DNA from: Sulfuriferula plumbiphila
Lineage (GTDB): Bacteria > Pseudomonadota > Gammaproteobacteria > Burkholderiales > Sulfuriferulaceae
Direction: 5' to 3'
Assembly: GCF_009938015.1 (NCBI RefSeq)
Contig: NZ_AP021884.1
Span: forward strand, 1,475,501-1,539,500
DNA length: 64,000 bases
Shown here: one piece after another, positions 1 through 10,150 of the stretch
Position numbering within the stretch: the first letter of the stretch is position 1
How the letters are laid out: each line of letters opens with the position of its first letter
Made by a program: the position numbers and the translations under genes
The notes under the pieces: generated by a model
Database searches by the model: none
What the model saw: the letters and a program-made list of their open reading frames with translations, nothing else
What the model was told of the DNA's origin: nothing

Positions 1-320
1 TTTTCCCAGGCGGCGCCGATAAAAGCGCGCCAGTCCACCCCCGAGTGTTGATAAAAACGTTTGTCCTCCGACACGATCAGCGCATGCCGCATTGCCGGCG
101 ACAGTTCGCGCAGCGGCACCCACGGCAGGCGGCGCACCTTGGGATCGAGGTTCAGGGTGTCGAGCGGCGCGCCATTGCGATCGACCAGCCACGCTTCGGA
201 AGGGCGATGCGCGGCCTCGACTTGCCGGAAACTGGGGAGGGTGTCGGAGAATGCGCTGCCCACGCTGTTCCAGGCAAGCAACAGCCAGAGAAGAAGATGT
301 GCAAACGCTTTGTTGCTCAT
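1..320 (-). CDS. pbpC: Penicillin-binding protein 1C, N-terminal part (runs off window)
   Basis: N-terminal ~106 residues of a bifunctional peptidoglycan glycosyltransferase/transpeptidase of the PBP1C type; the rest lies outside the window. Seen: a hydrophobic N-terminal anchor (LLLWLLLAW), then VDRNGAPLDTLNLD and the start of the GT51 glycosyltransferase domain with SEDKRFYQHSGVDW, which holds the catalytic Glu region of this family (EDxxFxxHxGxD). Start chosen at 320 because AAGGA lies 8 nt upstream. Established: PBP1C polymerises glycan strands at the inner membrane. The gene reads away from pyrD's 3' end in the same direction, 81 bp downstream of it. PBP1A/1B are less likely because the leader before the GT51 motif is short. 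Confidence 0.8.
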   Translation of the reverse strand, partial: MSNKAFAHLLLWLLLAWNSVGSAFSDTLPSFRQVEAAHRPSEAWLVDRNGAPLDTLNLDPKVRRLPWVPLRELSPAMRHALIVSEDKRFYQHSGVDWRAFIGAAWE

Positions 321-401
321 GAGCGTGTCCTTGCCGCCTTCACTCCGACCTCACCATGCGTTTATTGTTCTTGGCTGTGCCGGAAATATCCGGCGGCATT
401 T

Positions 402-1424
402 TCAGCGTATCGCGCCGCATAGTGCCTGCACGCATTCACTCACCAGCGCCGGACCGCGATAAATGAGTCCGCTATAGAGTTGTACCAGGCTGGCACCGGC
501 AATGATTTTTTCACGGGCATCGGCTGCCGAGAGAATGCCGCCCACGCCGATAATGGGCACTTCGCCCGCCAGGGCGGTGGCCAGTTTGCTGATAACGCGG
601 CTGGCGGCATCGCGCACCGGTGCGCCGGATAGCCCGCCTGCCTGGTTGCCGTGGGGCAGGTGTTCCACGCCGCGACGCGCCAGGGTGGTGTTGGTGGCGA
701 TGACGCCGTCGAGGTGGTGCTCGCGCAGCAGTCGGGCGATCTCGGCTATCTGCGCATCGTCCAGGTCAGGGGCGATTTTTACCGCCAGCGGCACGTGGCG
801 GCCATGCTGCTCAGCCAGTCGGGTCTGCCCGGCTTTCAGCTTGCCTAACAGATCGGACAGTGCCGCGCCGGATTGCAGGTCGCGCAGATTTTTGGTGTTG
901 GGCGATGAGATGTTCACCGCGACATAGCTGGCATGCGGGTACACCGCTTGCAAACAGCTCAGATAATCGTCAGCGGCGCGTGCTATCGGCGTGTCGAAAT
1001 TCTTGCCGATGTTGATACCGAGCACGCCGCGGAATTTTGCGGCGCGTACGTTGGCGGTGAGTGCATCCACACCGTCATTGTTAAAGCCCATGCGGTTGAT
1101 GATGGCCTGGGCTTGCGGCAGCCGGAACAGACGCGGTTTGGGGTTGCCCGGCTGCGGGCGCGGGGTGACCGTACCGATTTCGATGAAGCCGAAACCGAGC
1201 GCGGCGAATGCGTCGATATAGGCGCCGTTCTTGTCCAGTCCGGCGGCCAGACCCACCGCATTGGGGAAGGTGATACCCATGCAGGCGACCGGTTTTCCAC
1301 TCGCATGCGGCGCAATCAGCCGCGATAAACCGAGGCGGTATGCGGCCTGCAGCGAAGACAGGGTGAGGTGATGGGCAGTCTCGGCGTCGAGCCGGAACAG
1401 CAGGGGGCGGAGTAGGGTATACAT
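402..1424 (-). CDS. pyrD: Dihydroorotate dehydrogenase (quinone), class 2
   Basis: Oxidises dihydroorotate to orotate with FMN and membrane quinone, the fourth step of de novo pyrimidine synthesis. The 340 residues match class 2 length, and the N-terminal helical extension ([20 protein letters not shown]) marks the membrane-bound, quinone-linked class. Visible motifs: AAGLDKNG and [20 protein letters not shown] near the N-terminus, [24 protein letters not shown] (substrate loop), [10 protein letters not shown], and the FMN phosphate-binding IIGVGGI near the C-terminus. No strong ribosome binding site is visible, but the start fits the family. It is a single gene between pbpC and the mer region, with no odd features. 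Confidence 0.97.
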   Translation of the reverse strand: MYTLLRPLLFRLDAETAHHLTLSSLQAAYRLGLSRLIAPHASGKPVACMGITFPNAVGLAAGLDKNGAYIDAFAALGFGFIEIGTVTPRPQPGNPKPRLFRLPQAQAIINRMGFNNDGVDALTANVRAAKFRGVLGINIGKNFDTPIARAADDYLSCLQAVYPHASYVAVNISSPNTKNLRDLQSGAALSDLLGKLKAGQTRLAEQHGRHVPLAVKIAPDLDDAQIAEIARLLREHHLDGVIATNTTLARRGVEHLPHGNQAGGLSGAPVRDAASRVISKLATALAGEVPIIGVGGILSAADAREKIIAGASLVQLYSGLIYRGPALVSECVQALCGAIR

Positions 1425-1508
1425 GCGGGCATTTTAACCCGGCGTCCGCTTCATTCCCATTTCAACCTGAAACGGCCAATTTCACCACCGGTCACGGAGG
1501 GAGGGATG

Positions 1509-1565
1509 AAGGCAAAAGGCAAAAGGCAAACCCGGGAAAGCGTCTTGAATTTTGCCTTTTGCCTT
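1509..1565. repeat. GGCAAAA heptamer repeat with inverted arm
   Basis: Three tandem GGCAAAA-type units (1509-1530) are followed 20 nt later by the reverse complement TTTTGCCTTTTGCCTT (1550-1565), so the RNA could fold into a stem of about 16 bp. It lies between pyrD and the 3' end of merR. A second member of the same family is at 8950-9028, so this is a dispersed intergenic repeat rather than a gene-specific terminator, although it could also end merR transcription. Confidence 0.7.
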
Positions 1566-1575
1566 AATTGTTTTC

Positions 1576-1977
1576 TCAACTCTCCAGCAACGAGGCGATT
1601 AAGGGGCAGCACACGTTGCCCTTCTGGGTTGCGCACTCGGTAACCAGCGTTTGCAGGGTTTGTTCGATACCACGCAGGCCCTCCAGCCGTTTTCTTACAT
1701 CGGCCAGTTTTTCGGCCGCTATGACGCGCGCTTCGGTGCAGTGGGCGCCATCCTCCAGCTTGAGCAGCGCGCCTACCTCTTCCAGTGAAAAGCCAAGATG
1801 TTGTGCGCGCTTGATGAATTTGATGCGCGTCACATCCATATCGCTGTAGCGGCGGATGCCGCCGAGCGGTTTGGCAGGCTCGGCCAGCAGCCCGCGGCGC
1901 TGATAGTAGCGGATCGTTTCCAGATTGACGCCCGCTTGGCGGGCGAGCACTCCGATCGTCATGTCCTGCCTGCGCAT
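1576..1977 (-). CDS. merR: MerR, Hg(II)-responsive transcriptional regulator
   Basis: Dimeric repressor/activator of the mer operon. The 133 residues start at MRRQDMTIGVLARQAGVN, with AAGGAA 4 nt before the ATG; an in-frame ATG at 2106 would add 43 residues running through the operator region and is rejected. The winged-helix part (TIRYYQRRGLL, IRRYSDMDVTRIKFIKRAQ) is followed by the dimer helix and metal loop. The three mercury ligands of Tn501 MerR have equivalents: Cys80 (GAHC), Cys115 (TECATQKGN) and Cys124 (CCPLIASL). The extra Cys123 beside it is seen directly. Divergent from merTPA, with two MerR-type operators in the gap. Confidence 0.96.
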   Translation of the reverse strand: MRRQDMTIGVLARQAGVNLETIRYYQRRGLLAEPAKPLGGIRRYSDMDVTRIKFIKRAQHLGFSLEEVGALLKLEDGAHCTEARVIAAEKLADVRKRLEGLRGIEQTLQTLVTECATQKGNVCCPLIASLLES

Positions 1978-2001
1978 GGTTTCCTTCCGATTTAAACCTA
2001 C

Positions 2002-2033
2002 TTGACTCCGTACCATGGTACGGAATTTATCCT
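2002..2033 (+). promoter_or_regulatory. MerR-type operator/promoter, distal copy
   Basis: TTGACT (2002-2007) is followed by the perfect palindrome CCGTACCATGGTACGG (2008-2023) and a -10-like TATCCT (2028-2033). The spacer is 19-20 bp, the stretched length that MerR needs to twist. It points towards merT although it sits only 25 bp ahead of the merR ATG, so it may mainly be a MerR autoregulation site. Confidence 0.75.
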
Positions 2034-2068
2034 GAATCATCCAGCCGGGTATGTGAACAAAAAACCGC

Positions 2069-2100
2069 TTGACACCGTACCCAGGTACGGAATCGATACT
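2069..2100 (+). promoter_or_regulatory. merTPA operator/promoter, proximal copy
   Basis: TTGACA (2069-2074), dyad CCGTACCCAGGTACGG (2075-2090) and -10-like GATACT (2095-2100), with a spacer of about 20 bp. This is the usual PmerT layout: a MerR dimer bound between -35 and -10 of an overlong promoter. It lies 35 bp before the merT start and is the best candidate for the inducible promoter of the operon. It is 67 bp downstream of the related distal copy. Confidence 0.88.
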
Positions 2101-2135
2101 GATCATACACCTGATAAATTATGAAGGAGAAGCTC

Positions 2136-2495
2136 ATGTCTCAAGGTAAACCAGCGAATAGCTGGCCGCTGATTGGCGGTGTTGCCGCCGCTATTGCCGC
2201 TTCCCTGTGTTGCGTCGGGCCGCTGGTGCTGGTCATGCTGGGTATTGGTGGCGCGTGGATAGGCAGTCTTGCGGTGCTGGAGCCTTATCGGCCCTTGTTT
2301 CTCGGCATCGGCGTGGTGTTCATGGTGCTCGCCTACCGGAAAATTTATCGCGCGCCCGCAACCCAGGACTGTACCCCTGGAGCGCTGTGCGCGCTGCCGC
2401 AAACCAACCGCGTATACAAAATGCTGTTCTGGATGGTGGCCGTGCTGATGGTGCTGGCCATTGCTTTCCCGTATATCGCCCCATTGTTTTATTAA
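2136..2495 (+). CDS. merT: MerT, mercuric ion inner-membrane transporter
   Basis: Moves Hg(II) from periplasmic MerP across the inner membrane to MerA. The 119 residues show three hydrophobic segments (VAAAIAASLCCVGPLVLVML; the LFLGIGVVFMVLAY region; MLFWMVAVLMVLAIAFPYIA). The vicinal pair Cys25-Cys26 in the first membrane segment and the cytoplasmic-loop pair Cys79/Cys85 are the known mercury relay residues. Start set at 2136 because AAGGAG ends 6 nt upstream; the ATG at 2121 overlaps that site. First gene of merTPA, 18 bp before merP. No merC, merD or merE is present. Confidence 0.95.
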   Translation: MSQGKPANSWPLIGGVAAAIAASLCCVGPLVLVMLGIGGAWIGSLAVLEPYRPLFLGIGVVFMVLAYRKIYRAPATQDCTPGALCALPQTNRVYKMLFWMVAVLMVLAIAFPYIAPLFY

Positions 2496-2513
2496 TCCAA
2501 AAGGAGTCTGACC

Positions 2514-4441
<1,928 letters not shown>

Positions 4442-4614
4442 ACCGCGCCGCTTGGAAATGGATGGCTTATTTGAAGCCCCCATTGCGCTATGCCGCACAA
4501 CTGGACTGATCGGCCCGGCTTGGAACTGCTCAGACAGTGCGGAAGGATGGATGTAGGCCCGGCCTTGCACTTCCTGAATTCCCCAGCATGGTCAGCGGGC
4601 GGACAACTGCTGCT

Positions 4615-5766
4615 TCACAACTTGGCGCGGATGACGTTCCACCAGTGGCCAAGCCAGCCTGCCTTTTCCACGGATTTCAGCGCGACCAGGGGCACTCGGG
4701 CAACTTCCCGGCTGCCTTCACTCAATATCAGCGTGCCGACCTGCTGCCCGCGCTTCAGCGGCAGGGACATTTGTGCGGCCAGGCTCACGCCGGGCTTGAG
4801 CAGCGCATAGCGCCCGATCGGCAAGCTTACCCAGACGTCGCTGGCGGTTCCGATGGGCACCTGGGCGGGGTTCGCCTGATTATTGCGCACGGTGCTGATG
4901 ATTTGACCAGCGCGGTACGCACGCCGGGTTTCGAAAAAGTGGTAACCGTAATCCAGCAGCGCTTCGGCGGCATGGGCGCTGCCCTTGCGCGTGGTGGAAC
5001 CGAGCACCACCGCGATCAGCGGGCGTCCCTTGCGCACCGCTGTGGCGTCAAGGCAATAGCCAGCTTCGTCAGTGTGGCCGGTTTTCATCCCGGTCACCGT
5101 GGCGTCGCTGAATACCAGCGGGTTCCAGTTGTTCTGGGTGACATGGTTATAGGTGAAAGTTTTTTCGCCGAAATAGTGCAGGTACTGCGGATACTGGCGC
5201 ATGATGGCTTCGGTCAGTATGCCGATGTCGTGCGCGCTGACCCGATGAGTGGGCGTGGGCAGTCCGTCCACGTTATCGAAATGGGTGTTGGCCATGCCAA
5301 GCTGGCGCGCGGTGGCGTTCATCATCTGCACGAAACTATCGGTGTTGCCGGCGATGGCTTCAGCCAGCGCCACGGCCGCGTCGTTCCCGGATACCACCAC
5401 CATGCCCTGGATCATCTGCTCCACCGTTGCCGGCAAATCGGGCTGCAGGAACATGGTCGAGCCGCCTGCCTTCCATGCGGCCACACTGACCGGGATAGTC
5501 TGGTCGAGCTTCAGACTGCCGCGCGCCGCCGCCTGGAAGGTCAGGTAGGTAGTCATCAGCTTGGTCAGGCTGGCTGGCGGCGCCTTTTGATCCGCCGCGC
5601 GCGCGGCCAGCACCTGTCCGGAAGCCGGGTCAATCAGCACGTAATTGCGGGCGTCCACATTGGGCGCATCGGGGATGGCCGGCACGGGTGCGGCGACGGC
5701 GCCTGCCTCGAACAGGGCGGCCAGCAACAGCACGCCGAGGGCACGCGACGGGAATGGTAACGGCAT
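4615..5766 (-). CDS. dacA: D-alanyl-D-alanine carboxypeptidase (PBP5/6 type, S11)
   Basis: Trims the terminal D-Ala from peptidoglycan pentapeptides on the periplasmic face of the inner membrane. Motifs: SLTK (nucleophile Ser66, Lys69), SGN (126-128) and KTG (228-230), all intact. An N-terminal signal peptide is present, and the C-terminal PBP5-like domain ends in an amphipathic segment (KAGWLGHWWNVIRAKL) that would anchor it to the membrane. The 383 residues are typical. Start set at 5766 because AAGGAG lies 7 nt upstream; a longer reading from 5862 would bury the signal peptide. Convergent with merA, alone in its transcription unit. Confidence 0.95.
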   Translation of the reverse strand: MPLPFPSRALGVLLLAALFEAGAVAAPVPAIPDAPNVDARNYVLIDPASGQVLAARAADQKAPPASLTKLMTTYLTFQAAARGSLKLDQTIPVSVAAWKAGGSTMFLQPDLPATVEQMIQGMVVVSGNDAAVALAEAIAGNTDSFVQMMNATARQLGMANTHFDNVDGLPTPTHRVSAHDIGILTEAIMRQYPQYLHYFGEKTFTYNHVTQNNWNPLVFSDATVTGMKTGHTDEAGYCLDATAVRKGRPLIAVVLGSTTRKGSAHAAEALLDYGYHFFETRRAYRAGQIISTVRNNQANPAQVPIGTASDVWVSLPIGRYALLKPGVSLAAQMSLPLKRGQQVGTLILSEGSREVARVPLVALKSVEKAGWLGHWWNVIRAKL

Positions 5767-5975
5767 GGATAACTCCTTAAGGACGGTCAAGCCAGGGGCT
5801 GGGTATCGGATGGTATTCTGATCGTATCGGGCGCTGGCACCGCGGTAAGATGCGGCGCGCACTGAGGAGTTCCCGGAGAATCATGGTGACGGACTTTGTG
5901 GAATGGTTCGGGCCGGGCGGCAGCAAGGCACACAACAATCCGATGTGCGCCCGGGTCTTCAACAAAAACCCTGGC

Positions 5976-8915
5976 TCAGTGTTTGGCCGTCCTGCGCAGG
6001 CGCGACATCAGGCGCCGCGCCAGTTCGCCAAACAGCTCGGTCTGGGTCGGATGCGGATGAATCGCCTGGGCGACCTGTTTCAGGGTCATCCCGGCTGACA
6101 CCATCATCACCGCTTCGCCAATCAGGGTGTCGGTGTGTTCGGCCAGGAAATGCACGCCGATGATCTTCTGCGTGGCCTTGTCTGCGACCAGTTTGATCAT
6201 GCCGTGGGTCTCGCCGCTGATCATCGCCTTGGCGTCGATGCTCATCGGCATCTTGGCTTCCACCGCGTCGATGCCCCTGGCCTTGGCCTGCGCCACGGAC
6301 AGGCCGACGAAACCGGCCTGCGGGCGGCTGAAGGTGACGCCGCAGTCCAGGTCCTGGTTGTACACGTGGTCTTCGCCCAGCAGGTTGCTGGCCGCCACGC
6401 GCCCCTGGGTGGCGGCGGTGTGGGCCAGCATGTAGCCGCCCACCACATCGCCGACCGCGTAAATGTGCGGCACGCTGGTACGGCCACGGGTATCGGCCCT
6501 GATCGCAGCGCCATCCAGCTGCACGCCTGCTGCTTCCAGGTTGAGCTTGCTGGTGTCGGGGCGCTTGCCGGTGGCCATCAGCACGTAGTCGCAATCGAAG
6601 CTGGCGGTTTTGCCTTCGGCGTCAGTGTAGTCGAGCTTCATCTTGCCCGGCGTGCCAGCAATGCTGCCGATTTTGGCGCTGGTGACGACGCTGAATTCCT
6701 GCTTGAGAAGTTCGGTAAGCTGCTTGGCGATTTCCTCTTCCACCTCGGCCAGGATACGGTCCCTGGCTTCCAGCATCAGAATCTCGGTGCCGAAGTCGCG
6801 AAAAATCTGCGCCATTTCCACGCCGATCACGCCGCCACCGACAATGGCCATTTTCTTCGGCGGCGCGGGCAGGTTCCAGATGGTGTCGGAAGTAATCACG
6901 CCGCCGCTGGCCAGACCTTCCAGTGCGCCCGGGATGGGTGGCACGAACGGCGGCGCGCCCGGTGCAATTACTGCGGCACCGAAACGCAGGGTGTAGGTTT
7001 CGCCTCCGGCTGGCTGCACCCTGATGGTGTGGTTGTCGACGAAGGAGGCAAAGCCTTCGCGCACATCAATCTTGACGCCCCTGTCGGTTTTCAGCGCCAG
7101 TTCGCCACGGGTTTGCAGGATGGCTTTGCGGCGCGTTTCCAGTGTTGCCCAGTCGAGCCTGGGGGTGCTGGTGCCGGCGATGCCTTTTTCCGCGTCGTGG
7201 GCGCGATCGCGAATCAGGTCGGCATTGTGACGCCAGGCCTTGGACGGGATGCAGCCGCGCCACAGGCATTCGCCGCCAGGCAGCGGCGCGTTGTTGATCA
7301 TCGCCACCTTGACGCCATGCTCGACCAGGTCACGCGCGCAGTCCTCGCCGCCGGGACCGCCGCCGATGATGATGACCGGAAAGTCCCAGTCGCCCTCAGG
7401 AATCGGCGCGGTGGCGGTCGCTTCCAGCCAGCTATCCGGGTTTTCAATGATTTTCTTCAAATCAGCCAGGTAGGCGGCGACATGCGCGCCGTTCACCACG
7501 CGGTGGTCAGCAGTGATGTTGACCGGCATGCCGTCCGGCCCGGTAGCGGAGATGGCCATGATGGCGGCGATGCCGGGGGTGGGGATGGCGGTGAAGTGGG
7601 TGACGCCGAACATCCCCATGTTGGAGATGGTGAAAGTAGGGCTGGCGTATTCGTTGGGCGACAGCTTGCGTGCGCGCGCGCGCGGCATCAGCTCGTTCCA
7701 TTCGGCCTGCAATTGCTCCAGGGATTTCTGTTCGATGTTGTGCAGGATCGGCACCACCAGCCCGCCACCCTCCGCTGCGACGGCCACGCCGAAATCGTGG
7801 TTGCTGCGCTCGACGATTTTGTCCACCGGCTGGTAGCAGTTGTTCAGCATCGGGTGCTTGAGCATCGCCACCGAGCAGGCCTTGGCGATGGCTACCGTCA
7901 CCGAAACCTTGCGCGCCTTGGCGGCAGCGATGAGTTTCTCGGGTTTGATGTTGAAGGTGACATCGAAGGTGGGCAAGGTCAGCGCCGCCGTCATCGCGTG
8001 CGCCACGGCTTTTTCCATCGAGGACATGGGGCGGCCAGTGCCGGGCACTTCGACCTGCGGCAGGGAGTGGGCGACTTGCGCCATGCTCGGGCGCGCGCGC
8101 GCCACGTCCTGGGCGACAATCACGCCGGCCGGGCCGGAGCCTGCCAGCTGGTTCAAGTCAACGCCTGTTTCGCCAGCCATCTTGCGCGCGTAAGGGCTGG
8201 CCTGACGCCCGGCAGGGCGGGCCACCGGCCTGGCACCGGGGTACGCAACGCTGGCAGGTTTGGCCGCTGTTGCGGGAATCGAAGTATGGTTTTTCTGGTG
8301 ATGGGATTCCACCACTTTGTGTTCGGCAGAGAGCGTCACTTCGGTGTCGTTCACCTGCGTGGCGTCGCTGACGATGAAGGCCATCGGGTGGGCCACTTGC
8401 ACCGTGCTGCCCACACCTGCGAGAGGGCCGGACAGGAAACCTTCCTGGAACACCTCCACGTCCATGATGGCCTTGTCGGTTTCCACCGTAGCCACGATGT
8501 CACCGCGCTTGATGGGTGCACCGATGGCTTTTTCCCAGGTCACCACGATGCCTTCGGTCATGGTGTCGGACAGCTGTGGCATGACAATCGGCATACCGGC
8601 GTGGTGCGGGATCATCCCGGTGGCCGCCAGTTCCGTCACGACTTCTCCGGCGCCAATGGCCAGATCGCCCAGAGTATCGGTGATATAGCCCAGCGCGCCG
8701 CTGACAGCAACGGTGGCGCCGACTTCCGCCAGGGGGCCGGCCAGATAACCGGCCTTGAATACTTCCACGTCCATGATGGCTTTGTCGGTTTCGACCGTGG
8801 CGACAATATCGCCACGCTCGACTTTGTCGCCGACCTGTTTCTCCCAGGTCACCACAACCCCTTCGGTCATGGTGTCGGACAGCTGCGGCATGGTGATGAC
8901 GTAATGTGATGACAT
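5976..8915 (-). CDS. Fused pyruvate dehydrogenase E2-E3 (acetyltransferase + lipoamide dehydrogenase)
   Basis: One 979-residue chain with two enzymes of the pyruvate dehydrogenase complex. Order: two lipoyl domains, each with VETDKAIMDV (lipoyl-Lys45 and Lys148); a proline/alanine linker; the peripheral subunit-binding domain (~238-275, SPYARKMAGETGVDL); the E2 catalytic domain ending in ADHRVVNGAH; a ~20-residue linker; then a full E3 from ~513 with FAD motif IIIGGGPGG, redox disulfide GGECLWRGCIPSK (Cys550, Cys555), HIYAVGDVVGG and C-terminal HPHPTQTE. The E2 catalytic HxxxDG motif reads HRVVNG (Asn475 for Asp). Start chosen at M of MSSHYVITMPQ, 9 nt after AGGA; ATG at 8921 is possible. Downstream of pdhA and pdhB in the same operon. 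Separate E2 and E3 genes are the norm. Confidence 0.93.
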   Translation of the reverse strand: MSSHYVITMPQLSDTMTEGVVVTWEKQVGDKVERGDIVATVETDKAIMDVEVFKAGYLAGPLAEVGATVAVSGALGYITDTLGDLAIGAGEVVTELAATGMIPHHAGMPIVMPQLSDTMTEGIVVTWEKAIGAPIKRGDIVATVETDKAIMDVEVFQEGFLSGPLAGVGSTVQVAHPMAFIVSDATQVNDTEVTLSAEHKVVESHHQKNHTSIPATAAKPASVAYPGARPVARPAGRQASPYARKMAGETGVDLNQLAGSGPAGVIVAQDVARARPSMAQVAHSLPQVEVPGTGRPMSSMEKAVAHAMTAALTLPTFDVTFNIKPEKLIAAAKARKVSVTVAIAKACSVAMLKHPMLNNCYQPVDKIVERSNHDFGVAVAAEGGGLVVPILHNIEQKSLEQLQAEWNELMPRARARKLSPNEYASPTFTISNMGMFGVTHFTAIPTPGIAAIMAISATGPDGMPVNITADHRVVNGAHVAAYLADLKKIIENPDSWLEATATAPIPEGDWDFPVIIIGGGPGGEDCARDLVEHGVKVAMINNAPLPGGECLWRGCIPSKAWRHNADLIRDRAHDAEKGIAGTSTPRLDWATLETRRKAILQTRGELALKTDRGVKIDVREGFASFVDNHTIRVQPAGGETYTLRFGAAVIAPGAPPFVPPIPGALEGLASGGVITSDTIWNLPAPPKKMAIVGGGVIGVEMAQIFRDFGTEILMLEARDRILAEVEEEIAKQLTELLKQEFSVVTSAKIGSIAGTPGKMKLDYTDAEGKTASFDCDYVLMATGKRPDTSKLNLEAAGVQLDGAAIRADTRGRTSVPHIYAVGDVVGGYMLAHTAATQGRVAASNLLGEDHVYNQDLDCGVTFSRPQAGFVGLSVAQAKARGIDAVEAKMPMSIDAKAMISGETHGMIKLVADKATQKIIGVHFLAEHTDTLIGEAVMMVSAGMTLKQVAQAIHPHPTQTELFGELARRLMSRLRRTAKH

Positions 8916-8949
8916 GGGCATTGTTCCTGCAACGAGTATTTTTAAACCA

Positions 8950-9028
8950 CGGGGGATGAGAAGGCAAAAGGCAAAAATCAAAAGGCAAAATTAAAAGCCA
9001 AACCGCGCAGCTCCGAGGTTTTGCCTTC
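8950..9028. repeat. GGCAAAA repeat, second copy
   Basis: Starts with GGGGGATGAGAAGGCAAAAG, very like the start of the copy at 1502-1520, and carries several GGCAAAA units up to 8989. TTTTGCCTTC (9019-9028) pairs with GAAGGCAAAA (8960-8969). It fills the gap between pdhB and the E2-E3 gene, so it is transcribed within the pdh operon and may act as an intercistronic stem. Confidence 0.65.
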
Positions 9029-9044
9029 CCGCGGCTAAGTTTTT

Positions 9045-10028
9045 CTACGCCTTGCCGAACATCTTGAGCACGGCGTTGACCACGTCCTCGTGGTCGGGAA
9101 TAGCGGCTTTTTCCAGCTTGTGGTTATAGGGTTGCGGCACCAGCGCGGAATGTACGCGCACCGGGGCGGCGTCGAGTTCAAAGAAGCATTCCTCGTTGAG
9201 GATGGCGATGACTTCGGAACCGACACCTACAGGGGCTTCGTCTTCTTCGGCGATTACCGCACGATGGGTTTTGCATACCGACTTTTTGATCCCGGCGCGA
9301 TCCAGCGGAGCGAGCGCATACAGGTCCACCACTTCGGCGGAAATGCCATATTGCTTGTCCAGAATCTCGGCGGCCCTGAGGCACCAGTGTACCGAGATAT
9401 TGTAGCCGAACAGCGTGACGTCGTTGCCGGAGCGGCTGATTTCCGAACCTTCCAGCGGGTGGAAGTATTCTTCGTCCGGCACTTCGCCTTTCATGTTGTA
9501 CATGAGTTCGTGCTCGTTGATGAACACCGGGTCATCGCTGCGCACCGCGGATTTCAGCAAGCCGTAAGCCTGCCTGGGACTGGAAGGCGTGACCACGCGC
9601 AGACCGGCAATACCCATGAACACTTTTTCCATGCGTGCCGAGTGCTGGGCGCCAAGCTGATGGGCAGCACCACCCGCTGCGCGGAACACGCTTGGGGAGG
9701 TGAGCTGGCCGCCGGACATATAGCGTACCTTGGCAGCAGAATTGAACATCTGGTCCATTGCCAGCCAGGCAAAGTTCACCGACATGATCTCGATGATGGG
9801 ACGGATGCCAAGAAATGATGCCCCGATACCCAGGCCGGTATAGCCGCCTTCGGAGATGGGGGTATCCATCACCCGCAACGGGCCGTATTTTTCGTACAGA
9901 CCCTTGGTGGCCTTGTAGGTCCCACCGGCCACGCCGATGTCTTCACCCATACAGATGACCAGCGGGTCATGCGCCATTTCTTCGTCGTGGGCGCGCTGCA
10001 GCGCTTCCCAGTACATTATTTCAGCCAT
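9045..10028 (-). CDS. pdhB: Pyruvate dehydrogenase E1 component, beta subunit
   Basis: Beta chain of the alpha2beta2 thiamine-diphosphate E1 that decarboxylates pyruvate and acetylates the lipoyl groups of E2. The 327 residues start at MAEIMYWEALQRAHDEEM, with AAGGAA upstream; the in-frame extension to 10082 lacks a ribosome site. Family marks: ICMGEDIGVAGGTYKATKGL, DTPISEGGYTGLGIGAS, GGAAHQLGAQHS, and EDEAPVGVGSEV near the C-terminal transketolase domain. Lies between pdhA and the fused E2-E3 gene, all on the minus strand, so E1 and E2-E3 form one operon. A 2-oxoisovalerate or acetoin dehydrogenase role cannot be excluded from sequence alone. Confidence 0.93.
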   Translation of the reverse strand: MAEIMYWEALQRAHDEEMAHDPLVICMGEDIGVAGGTYKATKGLYEKYGPLRVMDTPISEGGYTGLGIGASFLGIRPIIEIMSVNFAWLAMDQMFNSAAKVRYMSGGQLTSPSVFRAAGGAAHQLGAQHSARMEKVFMGIAGLRVVTPSSPRQAYGLLKSAVRSDDPVFINEHELMYNMKGEVPDEEYFHPLEGSEISRSGNDVTLFGYNISVHWCLRAAEILDKQYGISAEVVDLYALAPLDRAGIKKSVCKTHRAVIAEEDEAPVGVGSEVIAILNEECFFELDAAPVRVHSALVPQPYNHKLEKAAIPDHEDVVNAVLKMFGKA

Positions 10029-10059
10029 GTTGATCTTCCTTAATTCTCGAATCTTTTTT

Positions 10060-10141
10060 GCCGCAGAGGGCACAGAGTTCACAGCGATGTCCGGAGGCGC
10101 TGCAGGGAGGATTTCTCCGTGGGCTCTGTGATCTCTGTGGC
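10060..10141. repeat. CAGAG-type palindromic repeat between pdhA and pdhB
   Basis: The ends GCCGCAGAGGGCACAGAG (from 10060) and CTCTGTGATCTCTGTGGC (to 10141) are near-perfect inverted repeats around ~45 bp of other sequence. The same style of CAGAG/CACGGAG palindrome recurs at 45493-45610 and 49312-49421, so this is probably another short mobile or REP-like intergenic element. It would form a stem inside the pdh mRNA. Confidence 0.6.
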
Positions 10142-10150
10142 TATATGTGT

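Noticed and set aside
1509-1530. GGCAAAA tandem units as a CRISPR array
   Set aside because: Units are 7 bp and contiguous; there are no spacers and no cas genes in the window.
4537-5760. 407-codon open frame opposite dacA
   Set aside because: dacA has all three penicillin-binding motifs and a good start; the opposite frame has none.
6135-8909. 924-codon open frame on the + strand
   Set aside because: It is antisense to the E2-E3 gene; the translation is Gly/His/Asp-rich without any domain, as expected from GC-rich codon bias of the real gene.
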